Shown one piece after another: positions 21,431-29,181 of a stretch of 34,490 nucleotides of DNA. This stretch comes from CAZOVB01 sp964583095 (lineage in GTDB: Bacteria > Planctomycetota > Phycisphaerae > SM23-33). The notes beneath the pieces are model-generated. The model worked only from the letters and a program-made list of their open reading frames with translations. It was not told the origin of the DNA and searched no databases. The DNA lies in assembly GCA_964583095.1 (NCBI GenBank), contig CAZOVB010000047.1:1-34490 (forward strand), in the 5' to 3' direction. A program made the position numbers and the translations under genes. Every line of letters begins with the position of its first letter. Positions within the stretch are counted from its first letter, which is position 1.

Positions 21431-22642
21431 GTGGCTTGGATACCATTACTGAAAGCGGGGTCATGGACCGATCGCCACAATAGCACCTATAAATTTACCA
21501 ATGAGCATTTAAAGGGTATCGCAAAAAATTATGACTCCGCCAAAAAAGAAGCATCGCTTGTGGTTGGGCACCCTGACCGCTCGGCGGTTCCCTCGTTTGG
21601 CGCGGTTGAAGCGTTAAAGGTCGTGGGCGATACGCTTTTTTTTCGGCCTGCAGGGGTAGTGGCGGAATTTGCGGCGCTTGTAAAGCAGCGCAAGTTTCCG
21701 CACGTTTCCGCCGGCCTTACTCTTATTAAAGATATGGCGGGCCAGGTTTCGTATGCGCTGGACCATGTCGCGTTTTTGTCGGCGCAAGACCCGGGGGTGC
21801 TCGGATTGGATGAGGTGACCAGCCTCGAATTCAGCTTGCCATCGGCGGAGGTGGTATCTCTGGATGTTACCGCCGCGGCGGCGGATATCACGGAGGGGCG
21901 TGCGGAGTTTTCGCAGTCGCTGCTGGTCGATTGGATTGGTTTTCGTTTTCGGGCGCTGCGTGACGCGATGCGCGCGTTTCGCGAAAATTTAATAGAGGAT
22001 AGCGGGTTAGAAAAGGCGGATAAGATTGTGCCGGCATATGTAATCGACTCGCTGGGCGTTGATCCGCCGACCGAAAGCGGTAATGTCGCGTTTTCAAAAA
22101 ATAAAGCAAAAGGAGAGTCCATGGATTTCGAAAAGCTCTTTAATGAAGAGCGGGAAAAGAATCGGGCGTTGGAAACGGAAAAAGTCGAATTGAGCAAAGC
22201 GGCCTCGGCGTTTGAGGCAGAGAATAAAAAGCTCAAGGGCGAGGTTGACGTTTTGAAGCCGAAGGTCGCTGAGCTGGAAGAGAAAAATACGCGCGCCGAA
22301 TTTGGCGCTTATGTCGAAAAGCTTATCAGCGGCCGCAAGGTTTTGCCTGATCGAAAAGATGCTGTTGTTGACTTGTTGATGCAATTTCGCGAGCTGAGCC
22401 AAAAGCCGGAGTTCGCCAAAGGCGAAAAAGAAACGCCGCTCGACAAGTATAAAAACGAGTTGGAGGCCGGTCCCGCGGTTGCTCCTGAAAGCGGAGCGGA
22501 CGAACGCAAGGGGCCGGAGTTTTCCGGCGGCGCGGATGCTGCAGTTATTGGTTTGAAGGCGCGGTCGTACATTGCCGAGCAAGCCGCAAAGGGTATCACG
22601 GTTAGCGCCATGGATGCGGTGGCAAAAGTCAAAAGCCAATAA
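21431..22642 (+). CDS. I: Prohead protease / scaffold (Mu gpI-like)
   Basis: A 403-residue protein starting with GTG and AAGGAG upstream. The N-terminal half has the Mu I protease pattern: LVVGHPDRSAVPSFG, KQRKFPHVSAGLT and YALDHVAFLSAQDPGVLGL. The C-terminal half, from residue 231, is a charged coiled coil (FNEEREKNRALETEKVELSK onward) acting as scaffold. In Mu the protease matures the capsid and degrades scaffold, and the scaffold Z is also made separately from an internal start. First gene of the plus late operon. Confidence 0.92.
   Translation: MAWIPLLKAGSWTDRHNSTYKFTNEHLKGIAKNYDSAKKEASLVVGHPDRSAVPSFGAVEALKVVGDTLFFRPAGVVAEFAALVKQRKFPHVSAGLTLIKDMAGQVSYALDHVAFLSAQDPGVLGLDEVTSLEFSLPSAEVVSLDVTAAAADITEGRAEFSQSLLVDWIGFRFRALRDAMRAFRENLIEDSGLEKADKIVPAYVIDSLGVDPPTESGNVAFSKNKAKGESMDFEKLFNEEREKNRALETEKVELSKAASAFEAENKKLKGEVDVLKPKVAELEEKNTRAEFGAYVEKLISGRKVLPDRKDAVVDLLMQFRELSQKPEFAKGEKETPLDKYKNELEAGPAVAPESGADERKGPEFSGGADAAVIGLKARSYIAEQAAKGITVSAMDAVAKVKSQ
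22121..22642 (+). CDS. Z: Nested in-frame scaffold protein (Mu gpZ-like)
   Basis: An internal in-frame ATG at codon 231 of gpI is preceded by the strong ribosome site AAAGGAGAG, seven bases or fewer away, and begins MDFEKLFNEEREKNRAL. It would give a 173-residue protein consisting of the coiled-coil scaffold alone. This reproduces the I/Z arrangement of Mu, where the scaffold is translated from within the protease gene. Confidence 0.8.
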   Translation: MDFEKLFNEEREKNRALETEKVELSKAASAFEAENKKLKGEVDVLKPKVAELEEKNTRAEFGAYVEKLISGRKVLPDRKDAVVDLLMQFRELSQKPEFAKGEKETPLDKYKNELEAGPAVAPESGADERKGPEFSGGADAAVIGLKARSYIAEQAAKGITVSAMDAVAKVKSQ

Positions 22643-22703
22643 AAGCCGGAAATTGTAAATGATCGATCGATAAAATATTTCATACCTGTAAAAGGGAGAA
22701 TGT

Positions 22704-23501
22704 ATGTATCCACTGTTGACAAAAAATTATAACGCCGAAGGAACAATTAACGGGCGTCGGTTTGTTAAGTATGGCGCTGCTGACGGCGGCGCGTTGCTTG
22801 CGGCGGCGAACACCGATCTGATTTTTGGAATATCGCATCCCATGGCCGCGCATGCGCAGGTTGCCGTGTCTGGCGACCGGTTTGATGTGGATGAAATCGG
22901 CGAGGCTGAAATCGAATTGGGCGGAACCGTAGCGGCGGGTGATCTTTTGACATCCGATGCAAACGGCAAGGCGGTTAAGATAACCGATGTCATGCTGCAG
23001 GCCGGACCGGTCAATTGCGGCGCGCAGGCAAAAAGCGCAGGCGTTTCCGGCGATTATATAAAAGTAACCATACGCATCCAGCGCATCACTAAATACGACG
23101 TGTTGACCGCCAGCGCGGCGGAGCTCAATACGCTCGATGGCGCTCCGCTCGATGCATCGTTTGTGATTGGCGCGGAAGCAGCGGATGTGATTAATGTCGG
23201 CATACAGCTGAAGGATGCCGACGGAGCGGATATCGCGGTTCGCGGTAACGTTTTCGCGTACCTGTCGGACGATGCGAATGGCGATTCTGTTGCGGGGACA
23301 GCTCCTGATGGCGGCGTTGCCGTGGGGACTGACGGGCTTGCTATACCGGTTGTCGCCGGAAAGGCGTTTGAGCTAATATCGGAAGCGGATGGCGACATCG
23401 ATCTGGATATCACGGAGTCGGCAGGGGCAACCTGGTATTTAATACTCGTTTTACCTAACGGCAAGCTAGTTGCCTCGGGCGCAATCACGTTTGAAGCGTA
23501 A
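22704..23501 (+). CDS. Capsid decoration / cement protein (DUF2190 type) with C-terminal beta domain
   Basis: A 265-residue protein. The N-terminal 115 residues have the DUF2190 capsid-cement pattern (FVKYGAADGGALLAAANTDL, GISHPMAA, GDRFDVDEIGEAEIELGGTV, GDLLTSDANGKAVK). The C-terminal part from about residue 155 is a separate beta-rich domain (VINVGIQLKDADGADIAVRG, then FAYLSDDANGDS and WYLILVLPNGKLVASGAI), of a kind also found on other phage surface proteins. It probably coats and stabilises the head. Good ribosome site AAAGGGAGA. Confidence 0.82.
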   Translation: MYPLLTKNYNAEGTINGRRFVKYGAADGGALLAAANTDLIFGISHPMAAHAQVAVSGDRFDVDEIGEAEIELGGTVAAGDLLTSDANGKAVKITDVMLQAGPVNCGAQAKSAGVSGDYIKVTIRIQRITKYDVLTASAAELNTLDGAPLDASFVIGAEAADVINVGIQLKDADGADIAVRGNVFAYLSDDANGDSVAGTAPDGGVAVGTDGLAIPVVAGKAFELISEADGDIDLDITESAGATWYLILVLPNGKLVASGAITFEA

Positions 23502-23572
23502 TCTCTAACACCGAATAAGGTCTCAGTCGGTTATTATTATTTGTGTCGAATCAATTAACAGAGGATAAAGTT

Positions 23573-24643
23573 ATGAGAAAAAGTTTTTCGATTTTTTACA
23601 TTGTTGTGGCGATTGCGTTTGCGGTGATGCTCTCGGGTGACATTTTTGGGGTGCAGACATTTTTCACCGCGATGCTTAATATGGGCGTTACCGAGACGTA
23701 TTTCGTAATGGCGGGTCCGCTGGTCTTTCCGTTTGCGACTGATCCGGTGCTGACCTCCATTGCGATTGCATACAGAAATACCGAATTTATTGCGGACGAT
23801 GTCATGCCCAGAAAACCCGTCGGCAAAAAAGAATTTAAGTACCGCACCTACCCGAAGGGCACGTTTATTACTATACCCGACACCAGGGTTGGCCGCACTT
23901 CGGCGCCAAACCGGGTTGAGCTCGGGTTTACGGAATTAGATAGTGCAACCGTTGACGACGCCCTCGATGATCCGGTCCCGGTGGATGATATCAACAACGC
24001 GCCGGCTAATTACAATCCGCTCAGCGCCGCCGCGCAGTTTATCGCAGACCTGATAGAACTCAAACGCGAGCAACGCGTAGCCGCGACGGTGTTCAACGCC
24101 GACAACTACCACGCTAACAATAAAGTCGTTCTGGCCGGAGACAGTCAGTGGTCAGACTTTACGGATTCAAATCCGATCGATGCGATCATGGCGGCAATGG
24201 ATGTCTGTTTTATGCGGCCCAATACATTTGTTATCGGGCGCGCCGCGGCCACCAAACTATTTCAGCATCCGAAGGTGATTAAGGCGGTCAATGGCAATTC
24301 CGGCGATTCCGGATACGCCCGACGCTCCCAGCTGGAAGAGCTGTTCGAGATGGCAATCAAAATCGGTTCGGGTTGGTACAACAGCGCCAAGCCTGGGCAA
24401 ACGCCGTCCGCGTCGCGTCTCTGGGGCAAGCATGCATCATTGCTTTATCTCAATCCTATGGCGGATACCATGCGCGGCGTTACCTGGGGATTGACCGCTC
24501 AGTTCGGCACGCGTATCGGCGGCAAAATTGACGATAAAGACGTCGGCATGCATGGCGGAGTTCGCGTTCGTGTGGGTGAAAGCGTTAAGGAAGTGGTGAC
24601 AGCAAATGATGTCGGCTACTTTTTTGAAGACGCGGTGGCATAA
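23573..24643 (+). CDS. Major capsid protein with unusual hydrophobic N-terminal extension
   Basis: A 356-residue protein. From MAGPLVFPFATDPVL onward it reads as a capsid protein of Mu-like (B3-type) phages: IAIAYRNTEFIADDVMPRKP, FKYRTYPKGT, VGRTSAPNRVELGFTELDS, ALDDPVPVDD, then a long HK97-like body. The first 45 residues (MRKSFSIFYIVVAIAFAVML onward) look like a signal or membrane segment, unusual for a capsid subunit. The ribosome site GAGG before 23573 supports this start; an internal start at 23708 (MAGPLVF) is possible but has a poor site. The gpI protease could remove the extension. Confidence 0.88.
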   Translation: MRKSFSIFYIVVAIAFAVMLSGDIFGVQTFFTAMLNMGVTETYFVMAGPLVFPFATDPVLTSIAIAYRNTEFIADDVMPRKPVGKKEFKYRTYPKGTFITIPDTRVGRTSAPNRVELGFTELDSATVDDALDDPVPVDDINNAPANYNPLSAAAQFIADLIELKREQRVAATVFNADNYHANNKVVLAGDSQWSDFTDSNPIDAIMAAMDVCFMRPNTFVIGRAAATKLFQHPKVIKAVNGNSGDSGYARRSQLEELFEMAIKIGSGWYNSAKPGQTPSASRLWGKHASLLYLNPMADTMRGVTWGLTAQFGTRIGGKIDDKDVGMHGGVRVRVGESVKEVVTANDVGYFFEDAVA

Positions 24644-24683
24644 GAAAACAACTGACAGGGTGATAAGAAGGGGCTGGTTGGGT

Positions 24684-24724
24684 TTGTGAGCGGCGAAAGT
24701 CGCTCGCCAACCCGCCGCTCACAA
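24684..24724 (+). promoter_or_regulatory. Large perfect hairpin after the capsid gene
   Basis: TTGTGAGCGGCG (24684-24695) pairs perfectly with CGCCGCTCACAA (24713-24724), 12 bp, with a 17-nt loop that can itself form GGCGA/TCGCC. No T-run follows, so it is not a standard terminator. It probably stabilises the capsid mRNA or limits read-through, giving more capsid than downstream products. Confidence 0.6.
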
Positions 24725-24741
24725 TAACGCAGGGAGAACGC

Positions 24742-25158
24742 ATGCAGCAATTTACCGCATTAAAAAATATCAGTCACGACAATAAATTGGTTCGTATCGG
24801 CGACGTTGTGCCGCTTCGAAATCAAAATGTTATCGACGCGTTGTTAAACGCAAAAGCAATCGAGCCGGTTGATGCCGCTGCGGCGCCGTCTGGATCCGGC
24901 GATGATATCAGACGGAAGCTTCTCGCGGCGCAAAACGAGCTATCGGAGGTGCTTGACGAAAACGAACGTCTGGTCCAAGAGCTTGACAGAGCCAATGAAA
25001 AGGTCGCGCAGCTTAATGAGTTTAGCAAAACAGCCGCCAAAAAAATCGAGAACTTTGAAAAAGAAGTCGAGGTTTTAAGATCGGAAGCGGCGAAAAATAA
25101 CGCAGACTCGAAAGCAGAAGAACCGAAGCCCGCTAAAGGCGCGAAAGCGAAAAAGTAG
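24742..25158 (+). CDS. Coiled-coil protein in gp35 position
   Basis: A 138-residue protein. The N-terminus (FTALKNISHDNKLVRIGDVV, LLNAKAIEPVD) resembles the small domain seen in Mu gp35-like proteins; residues about 55-110 form a coiled coil, and the end is Lys/Ala-rich. The ribosome site AGGGAGAA precedes the ATG. Probably a minor head-neck or assembly protein. Confidence 0.72.
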   Translation: MQQFTALKNISHDNKLVRIGDVVPLRNQNVIDALLNAKAIEPVDAAAAPSGSGDDIRRKLLAAQNELSEVLDENERLVQELDRANEKVAQLNEFSKTAAKKIENFEKEVEVLRSEAAKNNADSKAEEPKPAKGAKAKK

Positions 25159-25161
25159 CCG

Positions 25162-25605
25162 ATGTACTCGACACTCGATGATTTAAAAAAAATATTGCCG
25201 GAAGCTCGGCTTTTGCAGCTCGCCGACGATGAAGATGCGGGATCGTTTGTCGAGTCTCCGGCGAATGCCGCATATACGCGGGTTGTCGAGGCGATTGAAT
25301 CGTCTGATCAGATAATCGACGGGTATGTCAGCGGGCGTTATGATCTGCCGTTTGCCACTACGCCGCCGCTGATCAACCAGATATCGGCGCACCTGGCGAT
25401 CTGTCAGCTCTACATGCGCTGGCAGGACCAGGAGATCCCCGCGGGCATAAAAGATCGTCAAAAGCAGTACCTGGGCATTCTTAGCAAAATACAGAAAAAT
25501 GAGATGTCAATTCCTGATTTCGATCCGCTGCCGCCGTCGGAGTATTTAGTTAGCAAAACGACCGATGATTTTGAATTCCCCGACACGATTCTCGACCAGA
25601 TGTGA
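25162..25605 (+). CDS. Mu gp36-like head-tail connector protein (DUF1320)
   Basis: A 147-residue protein with the DUF1320 pattern: MYSTLDDLKKILPEARLLQL at the start, VEAIESSDQIIDGYVSGRYD, PPLINQISAHLAICQLYMRW and a Pro-rich end. Family members sit at the head-tail connection. Begins three bases after the previous stop. Confidence 0.88.
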   Translation: MYSTLDDLKKILPEARLLQLADDEDAGSFVESPANAAYTRVVEAIESSDQIIDGYVSGRYDLPFATTPPLINQISAHLAICQLYMRWQDQEIPAGIKDRQKQYLGILSKIQKNEMSIPDFDPLPPSEYLVSKTTDDFEFPDTILDQM

Positions 25606-25612
25606 GGTTAAG

Positions 25613-25894
25613 ATGAAAGTGACGATATCCAAAACACTGTTTACTTCAAAGACGTTCTGGGTGAACCTGGTTGCGATAGCCGCGATCGTTAGCCAGTATG
25701 TCGTCGGGTTTGAAGTGTTTCCGATGGAAGCGCAGGCGGGGATTTTGGCGCTTGTCAATGCTGTTTTAAGATTAGCAACGCGAAAGCCTATTGTTTGGGA
25801 CAGCATCGGCGAGCTTCAAGAAAAAACAAAGGCATACCGAAGCCTGGTTGAGTCAGGGTTTATCGTAAGAAAAACGCTAAGGAAACGACGCTAA
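25613..25894 (+). CDS. Small membrane protein, holin candidate
   Basis: A 93-residue protein, start chosen at 25613 with GAGG upstream. Two hydrophobic stretches (FWVNLVAIAAIVSQYVV near residues 12-28 and AQAGILALVNAVLRLA near 37-53) are followed by a basic tail ending in RKTLRKRR. Two spans and a basic tail suit a holin, and the phage has a soluble M15 endolysin that needs one. Proteins of this look also occur as minor membrane-associated phage proteins. The stop overlaps the next start (TAATG). Confidence 0.65.
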   Translation: MKVTISKTLFTSKTFWVNLVAIAAIVSQYVVGFEVFPMEAQAGILALVNAVLRLATRKPIVWDSIGELQEKTKAYRSLVESGFIVRKTLRKRR

Positions 25895-26427
25895 TGGCTG
25901 ACCTGGCAACTATGATCGGCGACATCGAGGACGCGCTTGGCGGCGAGCTGGAAGCCCGCGGCCTTGCCGTCACTGATTTTGACATTGCCGATGACGCCGA
26001 CGCTGTGCGATGCCCCGCGGCGAATATCTCGTTTTGGACCGGAGACATCGTGCCTGTGACAATGCATACAAAATTCCGCATGGATGCGGAGTTTTATGTG
26101 GTTCTGGTTGTTGAAAATTTACGTCGAGAAAAAGAGCGGCGAAAAAACGTGTATCCGCTGGTAATGGGCGCTTTGCAAATTCTATGCGGGCAAACGCTAT
26201 ATAAAGACGGTGCGCCCCTTACTACAAAGCCCGTGAAGCCAAGGGGCGTAAAAAAAGTATTGGATACAAAATCGCGCATCGCGTTTGCCGTCAGGCTGTT
26301 CGTCCCGTTTTATTTCGCTGCTCTATCGTTTGATGAAGCGGCGTCGCTACTGGAAATTGCGTTGCAGTACCGGTGGAAGCCCGGTGACGACGAAACCGAT
26401 TTTGAAGATATCGTTGACGTATCGTAA
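25894..26427 (+). CDS. Mu gp37-like protein (DUF1834)
   Basis: A 177-residue protein of the DUF1834 type: MADLATMIGDIEDALGGELE at the start, FYVVLVVENLRREKERRKNV, YPLVMGALQILCGQTL and a C-terminal FAVRLFVPFYF. Members act at the tail terminus or head-tail joining. The ATG overlaps the previous stop. Confidence 0.85.
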   Translation: MADLATMIGDIEDALGGELEARGLAVTDFDIADDADAVRCPAANISFWTGDIVPVTMHTKFRMDAEFYVVLVVENLRREKERRKNVYPLVMGALQILCGQTLYKDGAPLTTKPVKPRGVKKVLDTKSRIAFAVRLFVPFYFAALSFDEAASLLEIALQYRWKPGDDETDFEDIVDVS

Positions 26428-26438
26428 GGAGCAAAACA

Positions 26439-26681
26439 ATGCGGTTTAGACAATTTGAGCAATTATTTGTGCGATCGCCAAAAGGGCGCCCGTGTGTGAT
26501 TCCAAACACGTCGCCGGCAAAGTATTATCCGGAAGATTCGCTTACGCCCGTACCAAACGACCGGCTGCACCGCGTGGCGATCGGCAACAACGAGCTAGAG
26601 CTGGACATGGTTGCGACAAAGCGCGGATCGGCCGAGCCGCTTGCAAAACCGAAAGCGTCAAAACCAACCGAATCGAAATAA
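26439..26681 (+). CDS. Mu gp38-like small protein (DUF2635)
   Basis: An 80-residue protein (LFVRSPKGRPCVIPNTS, a Pro/Asp middle, DRLHRVAIGNNELEL and a Lys/Ser/Pro tail). The N-terminal VRSPKGR...P pattern and the place just before the sheath gene fit DUF2635. The ribosome site AAGGAG is clear. Role unknown. Confidence 0.75.
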   Translation: MRFRQFEQLFVRSPKGRPCVIPNTSPAKYYPEDSLTPVPNDRLHRVAIGNNELELDMVATKRGSAEPLAKPKASKPTESK

Positions 26682-26704
26682 ATCGCACCTGAAGGGGGAG
26701 CATC

Positions 26705-28147
26705 GTGGGATCTGCAAACATTACATTCGAACAAATACCTGATTCACTGGTATTGCCGGGCACATACGGCGAATTCAATTTGAAGGCGCGCAAGCTTTCG
26801 CTGCCGGAAAACGACCAGGAAATACTCATCCTGGCGCAGGGGCTGGCGAGCGGATCCGTGGCGGAGCTTACGCCGACGGATGTGTATAGCGATGCAGAAG
26901 CGCTTGCCTACTTTGGCGCCGGCTCTCAGGCTCATCTGATGGTACGCGCGGTCCTCGATGCTAATCCGCGGGCAAAAATTAAAGTGTGTACAGTCGATGA
27001 TGCCGCCGGCGGCGTCGCGGCTGCGGGGAAATTCGCTATTGCCGGCACGGCTACGGCGGCGGGCGCCCTCACCGTGTATATCGGCAATGAACGGATTACC
27101 ATCGCGGTCGCTAAAGGCATTGCGGCCGCCGCTGTCGCAACGGCGCTTCAAACCGCGATCGCCGATAAGGAACCGTATCTGCCGGTGACTTCAGCGGTAA
27201 ATGTCGCCGATGTTGATTTGACCGCGCGTAACAAAGGCACATTAGGCAATCAAGTTCGGCTCGGTAAAGTAAACGGCGTTGCGGGCATTACCGTAACAAT
27301 CACCGATATGGCCAGCGGCGCGACGGATCCAGATATTGGTGCAGTCAGCGGCTTACTCGATACTGTTCATCCGGACGACTGCTACATTTATTGTCCCGCA
27401 TGGAACGACGATGATAACTTGGGGGATCTCAAAACGCACATCAACGAAATTTCCGGCCCGTTAGAGCAGCGCCCGGCAATTTGTGTGGCCGCCGCGACAG
27501 ATCTCACCGATACTCTGAGCAATATCAAAATCAAATGCGGCACAACACTCAACCATTGGCGTACGAGCATGGCGTATATCGAAGGCAGTCGTAATTCGCC
27601 GTTTGAGATTGCGGCGGCATATGCCGGCGCGATCGCTTCTAAGGATGACCCGGCCGCCAACCTCGATAATGTCATTTTGCCAAAAATTCATGCGCCTGTC
27701 ACCAGCGACTGGTTGTCGGAGACGCAGAAATCCGATTTGATAAAATCGGGGGTAACGCCGCTGCATGTTATTCCCGGCAATAATGTTGCGATCTGTATGG
27801 CGGTAACAACCTATACGACCAATGACCAGGGCGTCTCGGATACCGGACTGCGCGACTTGTCAAAGCCGCGCATTGCCGACTATGCGCGCGCAACCGTACT
27901 CGCGCGGATTTCAACTAAATTTGCGCAGGCAAAGAATTTGCAGCGTGTCAAAAAAGGTATTCGCGAGGAAGTTATCGATGCGTTTTATCAGCTGGAAGCT
28001 GCTGAAATCGTCGAAAACGTCGCGGCATGGGAAGACTATATTCTGGTTGAAGATGACCTGGTCAACGACGGCCGTGTCAATGTGAAGATCGCGACCGACG
28101 CGGTTGCGCCGCTGCATATTGTGGCGCTTCGATTCGATCTGTTATAA
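26705..28147 (+). CDS. L: Contractile tail sheath protein (Mu gpL-like)
   Basis: A 480-residue protein with sheath features: an N-terminal FEQIPDSLVLPGTYGEFN, LPENDQEILILAQG, YFGAGSQAHLMVRAVLDANP, an Ala/Thr-rich variable domain near residues 105-200, DDCYIYCPAWND, and a C-terminal KNLQRVKKGIREEVIDAF with LVNDGRVNVKIATDAVAPLH. It forms the contractile tube around the tail. Starts with GTG after AAGGGGGAG. Confidence 0.94.
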   Translation: MGSANITFEQIPDSLVLPGTYGEFNLKARKLSLPENDQEILILAQGLASGSVAELTPTDVYSDAEALAYFGAGSQAHLMVRAVLDANPRAKIKVCTVDDAAGGVAAAGKFAIAGTATAAGALTVYIGNERITIAVAKGIAAAAVATALQTAIADKEPYLPVTSAVNVADVDLTARNKGTLGNQVRLGKVNGVAGITVTITDMASGATDPDIGAVSGLLDTVHPDDCYIYCPAWNDDDNLGDLKTHINEISGPLEQRPAICVAAATDLTDTLSNIKIKCGTTLNHWRTSMAYIEGSRNSPFEIAAAYAGAIASKDDPAANLDNVILPKIHAPVTSDWLSETQKSDLIKSGVTPLHVIPGNNVAICMAVTTYTTNDQGVSDTGLRDLSKPRIADYARATVLARISTKFAQAKNLQRVKKGIREEVIDAFYQLEAAEIVENVAAWEDYILVEDDLVNDGRVNVKIATDAVAPLHIVALRFDLL

Positions 28148-28190
28148 TCGCATTTTAACGCCTGTTTAAAAGGCGCATAAAGGAGCTTGT

Positions 28191-28562
28191 ATGGCGGCAG
28201 AAGATTATGTCTCGCGGGTCTTTTTTTCGTTAGACCAGGAAGATCTGGAAGATTTTAAAGGGTATCAGGAAGAAGATGTGCAGCATAACGAAGTGGTTAA
28301 TTTGATGCACAAAACCGGGTATCAGCAGCGAACAGAGCGGTATGCATTTTCGATCGATTATGTAATTCCCGCAAACGGCGCGGAAAAGGATTTCTCGCAG
28401 TACAAAACCGGAGAGCACACCGCGACTATCATCAAGGACGGCGGCGAGCGCGTTTTATATAGTGGCGTGCGCGTTTTGACGACGGGCGGGTTTGAGGTCG
28501 ATGGCGAGAAAGAAGCCGTTCGAAAGGTAATGTTTGCGGCGACCGGGAAGCGAAGCTCATGA
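28191..28562 (+). CDS. M: Tail tube protein (Mu gpM-like)
   Basis: A 123-residue protein directly after the sheath, the standard order. It has tube-like strands (RYAFSIDYVIPANG, EHTATIIKDGGERVLYSGV, RVLTTGGFEVDGEKEAVRK). The ribosome site AAAGGAG is strong. It overlaps the next gene as ATGA. Confidence 0.88.
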   Translation: MAAEDYVSRVFFSLDQEDLEDFKGYQEEDVQHNEVVNLMHKTGYQQRTERYAFSIDYVIPANGAEKDFSQYKTGEHTATIIKDGGERVLYSGVRVLTTGGFEVDGEKEAVRKVMFAATGKRSS

Positions 28563-29056
28563 GCGACTCATTTCTTGACATGCTGCGTGCGGGAACAAAA
28601 GCGTGTAAAACGATTACGTGGCCGGGCACCGATATTAAAGTGGAATTGCGCGTCGCGAATGACCAGGACCGTTTTGAAGCTTCGCTGGCCGCTGACAGAA
28701 TATTTTCGGGGGCCGGCATCGATATCAAAATGCAAAATATCGATGCCTATGAAGCCGAAAAGGCGACGCAGCTTTTGTGGCGCGTACTGCAAAAGCCTGG
28801 ATGTGAAGAGCGTGTCGCGCATGATATTGCGGATTTTCGGCGCTTGCTGAGAGATGGCGTACGCGAAAAAATTGCGGCGGAGCATACCGCGTGGCAGCAG
28901 GAGTGCAGCCCGGATCCGTATGAGATGTCTGATGACGAGTTTGAGTCGTTACTGCTAAGCGTAAAAAAAAATGCAGAAAAGACCCTTTCGAGCGTTACAA
29001 ATATCTTTGTGCTCAGAAAGCTTTCTGCTATTATGGCAAAGGATCTGCCGAGCTGA
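28559..29056 (+). CDS. Tail assembly chaperone (Mu gp41-like), with programmed -1 frameshift
   Basis: A 165-residue in-frame product starting MSDSFLDMLRAGTKACKTI. At codons 135-137 the sequence is GTA AAA AAA, i.e. the slippery heptamer A AAA AAA (28963-28969) within a run of nine As. A -1 slip gives an open frame to a TAA at 29173-29175, predicting a 205-residue fusion with C-terminus GQWVLLLALDQAIAETDKMK to RPPK. Two nested chaperones made this way, ahead of the tape measure gene, are a conserved feature of tailed phages. They coat the tape measure during tail assembly. Confidence 0.88.
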   Translation: MSDSFLDMLRAGTKACKTITWPGTDIKVELRVANDQDRFEASLAADRIFSGAGIDIKMQNIDAYEAEKATQLLWRVLQKPGCEERVAHDIADFRRLLRDGVREKIAAEHTAWQQECSPDPYEMSDDEFESLLLSVKKNAEKTLSSVTNIFVLRKLSAIMAKDLPS

Positions 29057-29175
29057 CATCGGGTCAGTGGGTGTTGCTTCTGGCTCTTGACCAAGCCATA
29101 GCGGAGACCGATAAGATGAAACCTGATAAAGGCGCTCGCGCAAAAGAATACAAAATACCTAGACCACCAAAGTAA
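28963..29175 (+). CDS. -1 frame extension of the tail chaperone (gp41' part)
   Basis: The -1 frame from the A9 run is open for 68 residues, beginning KCRKDPFERYKY and ending KIPRPPK. It has no good start codon of its own near the front, consistent with being expressed only by frameshift. It fills the otherwise empty 125 bases between the 0-frame stop and the tape measure gene. Confidence 0.8.
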   Translation, partial: KKKCRKDPFERYKYLCAQKAFCYYGKGSAELTSGQWVLLLALDQAIAETDKMKPDKGARAKEYKIPRPPK

Positions 29176-29181
29176 AATGCA

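Noticed and set aside
21529..22236. Long minus-strand ORF opposite gpI
   Set aside because: A Ser-rich antisense shadow of the protease gene.
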